Positions 54,001 through 63,000 of a stretch of DNA of 64,000 nt are shown piece after piece. Every line of letters begins with the position of its first letter. Position 1 is the first letter of the stretch. The DNA is taken from positions 1,601,438 to 1,665,437 of the forward strand of contig CAJNDS010000002.1 of assembly GCA_905221605.1 (NCBI GenBank), in the 5' to 3' direction. This DNA is from Symbiodinium natans. Its lineage: Eukaryota > Sar > Dinophyceae > Suessiales > Symbiodiniaceae. The translations under genes and the position numbers were made by a program. The notes beneath the pieces were generated by a model that was not told the DNA's origin, did no database searches, and saw only the letters and a list, made by a program, of their open reading frames with translations.

Positions 54001-57000
54001 CGTGGAATTGTGTTTTCGTAGCTCTTTGTATCGTTCTGGTTGTTTGCGAGTGGTTGTTGAGGCAACTTCCTGCTGATTCCGCCTGACACGGAGAGAGAGA
54101 ACTACTCACACATCGTGGTCTACACCAAGTCCGTCGCAGCCCAAGCATCGGCTACTGTATGAGTCAAGATATCAGGTTTCGTGAGTGGCAACATCCCTAA
54201 CCCCCCCCACTCTCACCCCCATAACAGCCACAAAGAAGCCTCATCCTGGAACCTTTCCCCCCAGGAGCTGATCGAACAGACCACGCCAGCCTTCCTGGCA
54301 TTTGCGGATCCCTGGCCAAGCCTTCCAAGCTTCCCAAACTTTTGAGCTCCAAGAAAAGCCTCCTGCACCACTGGTCACCACATAGATTCTCAATCATGTT
54401 CTTCAGTACTGCCGACTGCAGAATGCACTGGGCGCGGTGTGTTCGGAGTTGTGAGGCCTTTGGTTTCGGGTTTGGTTCAATTGCAAGTCGCACATGTTGC
54501 ACGATCGTTTTGGGACTCCCAGCGCCACTTCGAGCTGTTAGGATACAGCAGAGAGCGCGGCGAATGCCAGCTTCGTGGATGAGGACCCCGGGATGTGCGG
54601 AGGTACAATTCGGGTACTCCGATGGGCCTTTACTGCGCAGGGCGAAAGCCCGAAACTCTGAACACTAATCCCTGAAAACAACAGTAATTATCAAGGCGGG
54701 GGACTGGATTGCCTGAACCAAAGAGTGCCTTCACACGCGTGCCCCATAACGTGCTTGCTGTCCTTGTAGATTGCCGCTTGTGCTTGTGGCCGGCATGTGT
54801 TTGCAACTTGTGGTGCTCTTAACAGAGTTGTGTTGATTGTGCTGCCAGATAGTAATCTGGTCTGCGGGATACAGGCCCTTTGTAGGAATGAGCTGTTCGT
54901 TGCAGCTTCAGTCCCGTGCAAATGGCGAAGCCGGGCGCAAGGCGCTTTGAGGCATAAAGGAGGGATGCTTCGAGATCTTGTCTTGAAAAGACACGAAAAC
55001 TTCCCGCAACAGTTCTGGGAACCACCAGAAGCAAAAAGAGTCGCCAAAGTGCCCCATAAGAGCAGTTGTTTTCCAGGATCTGGACCTCGGGCAGATTGGC
55101 GGCAAGCTGGTCTGGGATCCCCCAGCGGACTTAAGCAGCCTGCCCGAGATTTGATACAGAAAAGCTTTGTGCTTATTGTCCGTATACATTGTACGTGCAA
55201 CAGAATGCAAAGTACTCGAGCTGAATATAACATAAACAAAGATAATACAATACAATGCATTCTGAAGTTCATACTGCAGGCTGACTTTATACGATACTTC
55301 TTTATCGTACTACTATCAAGAACAATTCAACAATAGTTTTCACGTGTATAGAATATGAATATAGCTGGGCATATTCTGCACCACGGTTGCCGCTACAAAT
55401 CCGATGCGTCGCAGACGCGGGAAGTGGCTATGCAAGCCCTTTAGAGCAGCAACCCTCTTGCCAAGCTCTATTCAGCGTCACGATTCCAGAAGACAAGGTC
55501 GCATCACCGACTTCCTGATATACGTGGCGCTCGACGCGATGGGAACCAACCGCTCGCTGGTCGGTTCCGCCTCTGCCGGCATCAGTGAAATCTCAGTGCC
55601 CTTGGACACCGACATTCCCAGCAATTCCTACTTGGTGGTGTACGCGGCTTGTTTAGATATGGGGGGGTGAGGGGGGGGCCTATAAGGAGGGTAGCGCTGC
55701 AGAACTTATGAATTGCTTTGATCTATGCAGTTTACGGGTTTTGGGTGTGGGCGCCGACATGCCGACATGCGAATATCACTATGAAAGTTGACCTGCCTCT
55801 CAAGAAAACTAAGCTGGTCTGACCCCAGGAAGCCTTCTGCAACGGTGAGCCTGAATGTAGAGAAACCTGCTGGAACGGGTTTAGGATTCAAACAGAAAAT
55901 GGACATGAGCATCTCGACTGCAGCATTAAGGCACGGAGCCAGCTGCAGGAGCTGCTCGGACTTCATATCGGGCTTCATAAGATTTCCTACACTGCTAGAC
56001 AGTTGTAGGCTCAAAAATCCATTATGTTTTTTGCTTTCAGACCATGCATCTCGCCGCACTTGGTCAAGTTCACCGGGACTCTGAACGCGAAACACCTCAA
56101 GCCTCAGATCCTCACGTAAGTCCGAAGCCCTTAGAACGCGAAGCGAGCATGAAGCCCACTCCCTACATTATCAGGCAAACTACGCCTGTGTCCACACCGA
56201 TTTTCGATCGATCGGCGAGCGTGTCTGAGGCAGTGGCCAGAGAGACGATTTTGGGGCGGTTGAGAGAGCTTGATGGTATTGAGGATTACTGGTGTAGCCT
56301 CGCGTGAGGGTGATTGTCCTCCGAGTCCCCAACCTCAAGACATTAAAACCCGTCCAAGTGCAGGTGACATTCGTGGACTATGACCTCGACAATGGTGAGA
56401 TCGGTGGAAATGCTTCGAGTCCTTGACATGAGTGGTATGTTAAACCAAAGCCTGTTCAGGGCCATGAAAGGTTCCATCCTTGAATTAGAAATCCCCTTGA
56501 GCAGCAATGCACTTGCGATGCACTGACGCTTCCCTGAGTTCGAAGGCAGGAGCAGGGAGTGGTAGGGGTCGAAGCGGAATGTGGAATTTGAGGCAGTGTT
56601 CATTTTACCGATTGCAGAAATCTTTCGGAAGCGCAATCGGGCATTCTCCGAAAAGCTGGTTCTCTGCCCATTTTGAACCCTCTCTAAGTTTCAACTCTTC
56701 CATGGAGTTGTTCATATTCATTTGGCATGCTGTAAGCTGCTTAGGTAAGTAAGCGCTCAAACATGTTCAAACCTATGAGCTGAGGGTTCAGGACTTGAGG
56801 CTTGTGGTCCTCAGCACGCTGCCATTGCTCGCTGTGGCTTGCTCATCTCATTTGGTGCATCGGCAAAGCCCAAAAAGCACTGGTTCCCAAATCCCACATC
56901 CACTCCAGATTTGCGATGCAACGTGAATCCCTACGCCTATCCAAAGCAAAACAACACATTTGACAAGGCCTAGAGCTGTATGCAAAAACCCTCTCAAAGC

Positions 57001-60000
57001 CCCAAAATCCCCACAGCCTGCAGCCTCATTGGGTCACAAACCCTCAGAAACCTTGAGCCGCAAAACCGACCACACACCCCACCAAAACTGCAGAGGTTTC
57101 CTGGACGCCGCCAAACAGCACCGACTACGTGGAGGAGTCTCTTAAAGCAAAAAGAGCCCAAGGAGCCCAAGACCCAAACATCCCCCCAAACCCACGAGGA
57201 CGAGACATCCCAGCCAAATTCGTGGGGCTGTGAGGATGGATGGGGCTTTGCAACGGTGGGGGGGGTTACGATGTGGTGTTGGGGAGTTCTTGACCTCGGA
57301 TTTTGCAGGAGATCATCCCCTCACACTCATGCAGGTATACAAGGCCTACCTGGCAGCGGACGATGTCGGGACCGGCAAGTCCCAGATTGGCGATGATTTG
57401 CCGATTGACGTCAGCGAGGTGCTTCTACCTACGGCTTCTTGCTGGCAGTACTTGCTGGGGTTTTGTCAGACATCCAAGGCGCGGATGCTTCCTTCGAGCT
57501 GTTTAGACTTGCTTCAATGTTCACTCGAGGAAACGCCCCTGAGCGACTTTACGCACGTGACCGTGTACACAAAGTCTGCTTTGGGCGAACAGTGCCTCGG
57601 CCTGCCAGAAAGAGTGACGGGAGGCCTGTGAATTGGGCCGGCTTTCCGGCATGTTACCTAGCTTGAGGAGAGACTGTACCTATCCGACCTATCCGAGACC
57701 CTACCAACCATAACCGCTTCCTCGAAGCTTCAGGACCACGCCGGTGTCGGCGGCTCTGTCTGACACATCCTTCTTCGTGGTTCAGGAGATTGATGATATA
57801 TGGGTGCTGTTACTGGCCACAGCAAGTTTCCTTGGGTTGCCGAAAAATATGCTCGCACCTGGTAATCTAACTTATCATGCTTCGGTTCTTTTCTTTGGCT
57901 CCTTCTTCTGAAGAAAGTAGAAGCAACCAAAGCATGAGGCCCATACCTAGCCGAAACCACGGCCCCAACCCCAATTAATTCCGTCAAACCCGAAGCCCGA
58001 TCCCTCAAATTGCAGGAGTCTTTTGTGGACTTAGACCTGGACCTAGCGGACGTCGGAGGGGTCCTCGCTTGGGCTGAAGCCCTAGACGATGCACAGGCCC
58101 GTTGGCAAGTTTGAGGGAGAGGGGCATTGAAGGAAGGCAACCCGAACCACACATGTGAAATACTTGAGGATGGCCGACGCAAGGTAAGGAGGTGCCATGA
58201 CGGTTCTTCGAAGGGTCTGGCTTCATAACGTCCGGAGACTTGCCCCATGTTGGATGCGGCTTTGCTAATTTGATGGTTGTGGCCTTTGAGTTCCGGCTTT
58301 CCGACAGGTGGCTTATTACAACATTTACCTGGGCACCGATTGCATCGAGAATGTGACGCTGCTCGTTGAGAAGCAAGTCGCACCAGCACAGAAGACGAAC
58401 ATGGGCGATTGCCAAGACAGAAGAAGAGAAGTGACCTGCGGCTAGGCTTTCGGTTTCTTCGCACTTTGTACTGGTAATTCAATTAACAAGCAGTGACTCC
58501 TTTGCAAACTTTGCAAGGACGATGTCAGAGGTTGAAGTCCTGGCAGTCGTTGCCTTACTTGCTTGGGTGGACCCATGATGGTGTGGTGCGAATATGGCTT
58601 GTTTGTTGCTCACTGTTGACCTGTACTTCTACTTGCAACAACATGGTGTAGCGGTCTCGAGGTCATCAGCGGTATCGTCTCGATCAGCCTCGATGGTGCA
58701 ACGTCACAGCAGGCTCGACTGGTCTTTCGCGCAGAAGTGGCAGGACAGCAGTTGCCAGATCCACTGTCTCCATGACCTTGTTGGGTTTTTGGGAACAATC
58801 GAATCACCGTTGTGGAGCTGTGTGCTGTGCCGTTGAGTCGAATCAGACAACATGCATCGCACGAAGAGCAAAGTAGTTGAAGAACCATGAACTCCTGACC
58901 AGCCGCAGTTCTGAGAACACCTCCTTGTGGCCCGTGTACTGCCAGAATGTTCATTGGACCTCAACCATTCCAAGAAGGCATCCCCCAGCCCTAAGAGGCG
59001 AAATAACCCGCTAAAAGCCGCTAAGCCCTACGGAAGCTTTAGACCCCGAAATATTTGAGACCACACCTGAACCCTGGCCAGGTTGCGGCTGCGATGCGAG
59101 CTGCTCTGGCCCAGACCTTTGCCGCAGCTTGGCCTGGTGGAGATGGGTGTATCAGGAAAAAGAGGGAATAGAGTTGTGGACGTTTGGATAGAAGCTTGAT
59201 AGGCCTAAGCCGCATGGTGAGCTTCGGTTTGTTCGAGTTTAGGCGCCTCGGTTTCAGAAAACGGCGCACGGTTCCGATCTCCAAAGCCCAATAGCCCACT
59301 TGCGTGAGACACATGAAAAATCTCCATTGGCTCCAGAAGCAACGGGCCATGGAGCCATGAAGTAAACCCTCCAAACCCTAAACTCGCAAGTCCAAATCTG
59401 ACACCCCGAATTTAAGCCCCATGTATACCCAGGTACCTGCCTCGGCGCTGTACGTTACAGTCCGTCAGGCCAGCACATGCAGCCCCGGAGTATCATATTC
59501 TTGCGCCGGGAAGTATGAGGAGGTGACGGTCGTTTGTGACAGGCTTTTGGTGGTTGTCACGCAGTGATACTTATCAAGGTCTTCTAGTATTTCTTGGAAT
59601 GAATTGGCAATGATTTGGGGGTGTTTTTCGGGTTCAGATGTCTGAACCATGACCCCACCAGCAGTGTTCAGATTACCTTTCCAGTTCCCCCATGAATGCT
59701 ATAGTCAAGGGCATCCCAAACTGGGCCTCTGATTCCTAGACTCTGATACTCCATGGCCTGAAGCCCCAAACCCCTCACGCGCAGAAAAGCAGGGTGGCAC
59801 TGGCCGGCGCTTGGCCACACTCTGGGAAGTCTCCTACGTCATCGTGGTCCCCAATGACCAGGCCTTGGACCTCTCCTCATCTCCTCCCTTCTGTTGCAGG
59901 ATTAGATATGTGTATGGGTTTGATATGTTTCTTTTGGGGAGCCTCGTCTGGCGCAGGCTCCATCCTTGGTGGCTACAGCAACGGCCGTGGCGTCCAACAG

Positions 60001-63000
60001 TGCTTCCTTCAGGCCTGGAACGTTGAGTGTTTTTTTTGGGCGGCGGTTCCCTTCCGGATTTGTCGAATTTGGGGGGGCCCCAACCCTAAGCGGGATCCTC
60101 TGAAAGGCAACAAAGAGACCCTTAAGATCCCGCATACACCCCATCCCCTCTTTCAGAACGGCCGTGGCCGTCGAGTTGGTGGCTTCTGGCGTGGACAGTG
60201 CGGTGGTAGCTACCTCCTTGGCACCTAGGTTTCGAAAAGGTGTCGGGTGTTTATAGGGTGATGCTTCAAGGCTTAGGGGTCTTCAGTTGGATCTCGGTTT
60301 GCCCCGAGATTAATATGGGGGCCTTTCTTGGGGTTCCAATTGGTGCAATTGGGTTGTTCAACGTTTGCAGTAGGGCCCGTTTGGGGACCTCTTGTTGATG
60401 TTGAAAGGGCTCAGTGTTCTGAAGACCTTCGGAGGCTTGCAGTGCAGTGCTTAGGTGGTGGTCAATTTCGCAACTGTCTCGGTGCAGCTGATCACCGCAG
60501 ACAAGCTGCCATCCGTGCTCCCAAGCAGTCCCACCTTCGCGTTCAACGTTACAGAGAGTGAGGAGAATGAGACGGATGTGACGCGAACCACCACGACCAC
60601 GCCCGAAGACACTTGGCTCTTGTAGCGGTACGAATGATGAGTCAAATGACCATCCTGTGCATCTCCATGGTTCAAATCATGGTGGGTTCAGGGTTTAGGG
60701 TTTCAAGCTCTGTTGAGGATTTGGGTGCAGGGTTTTAGGGCTCAAGGGGTAGGATATCATAGGGGGTGCGAAACGCGAACAGCGAAAGCAAAAATGGTAT
60801 CCTGCACCCGACGCGAGAGTGGCATCTTCTCAGCCCCGATGGTATCCGTGTTTCGATCCAGGAAGATGACGCGGAGGATTCGGATGTCACATGCCAGCAT
60901 TCAGAAGGTGGATGGAACGAGCCCTCGTGGCAGCTACTCTTAAGTTGAGCCTGTTGCCCTGGTGCGAGACTAAGGCCGGCAATGCAACTTCAACCAAGAC
61001 ACGGACAACGACCAGAACTGTGACGCGGACGGCAACCACCTCCTCGACCTCAACAGCTTTCCAGACCTCAACAACAATGACCACTACCGAGGTGCCATGC
61101 CTCAGACGTATAAAGTTTGGATCTGGACTGCTTTGGGATGTTTCGGGTATAAAGTGCATAAAGGCAGTGGGGAGGCTATTGGCGTGGTATGGTTCTTCTT
61201 TTCTTGGGTTCTGTCGGGTTCGGGATCGCTCTCAGCTCTGAAGTCACCTGCCGTGGTATGCCTGAGCAAGAGAAATGACATGTTTTTGGATACCTAAAGG
61301 TCAATCCCTCCCTCTCTGCATTCAAAGAATGGTGGCAGGCGAAGCCTGATCAGTTGTGGCCACCAATCGCCGCAACTTGAAAATCTTGTACTCAAATTCG
61401 AATTGCACGCAGCTTCAGACTCCCAAAAGCCTCCCTGAAATCAGACCTTCGCAGATGACGCGGATGCCACCTGGCTGCAGAACATGGCAAGGCCCCACCC
61501 TAGGCAGGCAAAAGCCCTTTTGGGCGGCCTCTGGAGGTGCTCCGCGCCTTGTTCGTCCTTACTCGAAACCCTACACCATCCTACACCCTTTCCCCCAAGC
61601 GGAAACCTTGCATCAGTTTGGTGTAGGGCCAGGTGGTTAGTGATTCAGGATCTGTTTCGGAGGGCATCGGCCTGTTCAGGCCCAGTCCCATGTCAAGCTG
61701 CACCCCTCAGCTCCCAGGTCAATGAGACTTTGCTGGGTGAGGATGCAGATGCTCCAGATGCTCCTGAAATGCACCAAGCTGATGCTGTTTCAATCGAAGT
61801 CCCCCTGGTCTCACTAGACCATGAACACAAGCGCTCAACAAGCCCCAATCGTCAAGAGCCGAGCTCCAAAACCAATCCCATACATCGTCACATGTCCAGA
61901 TCTCTCATAGAATAGGCATCGCGGTGCTTGTGGTAGTGATGAGCACCCTAGCCCCCTAGCCCCCAGGCCTCCAACCCCAAATTGGAGACCTCCGCAACTG
62001 ACAGATCCCAAACATTCAATTAGCCCTTAAACCCTAAATTTGCCCTAAATAGATACCTGCTTCGAGTTCCCATCTTCTCTGGCCATCTCTTCCCCACTTC
62101 AGGTGCCGGTGAGGCGGCTAAGCTCCATCGCCTCCAACGTTACGGAGGCGCTTAGCGGGGCTCCCCCATCTTTTGCCAAAGAGGCTCCCGCATCCCGTCA
62201 GTATCCCGTCCTTTTGTGTTAAGACTGTTAAGAACCATCTGAAGCCTACTGCGACGGCAGATGCAAGCACTCTCACAGACTCTCACCCTCAAACCTTAAA
62301 TCCTGAGCTCTGCAGCATATGCTTCAATGTACTGCATAGCCGCATAGCGTTCTCCCCTTCTCGCGGAGTGTTTAGGCTGCGAGTCGGTGCCCGAGCCGAG
62401 AGTTCGGGTTTTGAGAAGCGCTTGCGGATCCTGACTTTTCCCTCATCGCAGAGGGCGCTTGTGATGTGCTTGGCGAAGGCCCAAACCTTGTTTTTACTTG
62501 ATCAAGTCTTCCCTGCACTGTGAGGCATCCGACAGCCCAGCCCTCGTCGCGCCGCAGAACTTCACAAGAACTCGCCTGATATTCTGTGCGCAGAGGTGCG
62601 GGTGGGCCACAACATTGGGCTTGTTCACGCTACCTCTCTTCAAACCTGCTGAGCTGAGAACCCAAAACACCGCGAGGCTCCAAACTCTACTTGTGTTGGC
62701 AGTCGCAATCCGTGGTCTCGGGGTGTGCCTACTTGTGTTGCCTGAGCAAAGACCTAACCCTTGACTCAAGGGGTTCAGGTTTTCAGGTCGACAGTTGGCC
62801 GAAATGAGGGCAGCTGAGACTCCCAATCAGACCTACACTCTTATAGTTGTAAGTTGTTGCTTCAGAAAAATTCTTTGCATGTGACGAAGGCTCTGTGCCT
62901 GATTTACATGTTACATGTCTCAAATAATGCTCAATTCGACTCCAATCTGTCCTTCTGACAGGGAGTTCCTCGGACAAGTACCTGTGCAAACCACCGACTT

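Noticed and set aside
57730..58482. Longest open frame in the window, 250 codons on the minus strand
   Set aside because: It lies antisense over the A and B exons of unit 35, has no recognisable domain and a composition typical of reversed coding plus intron. Treated as chance.
60158..60225. SEA-like domain fragment shared with 51285-51385
   Set aside because: The reading TAVAVELVASGVDSAVV fits the C2 block (after EQT-TP) better, and the similarity between the two segments is short.
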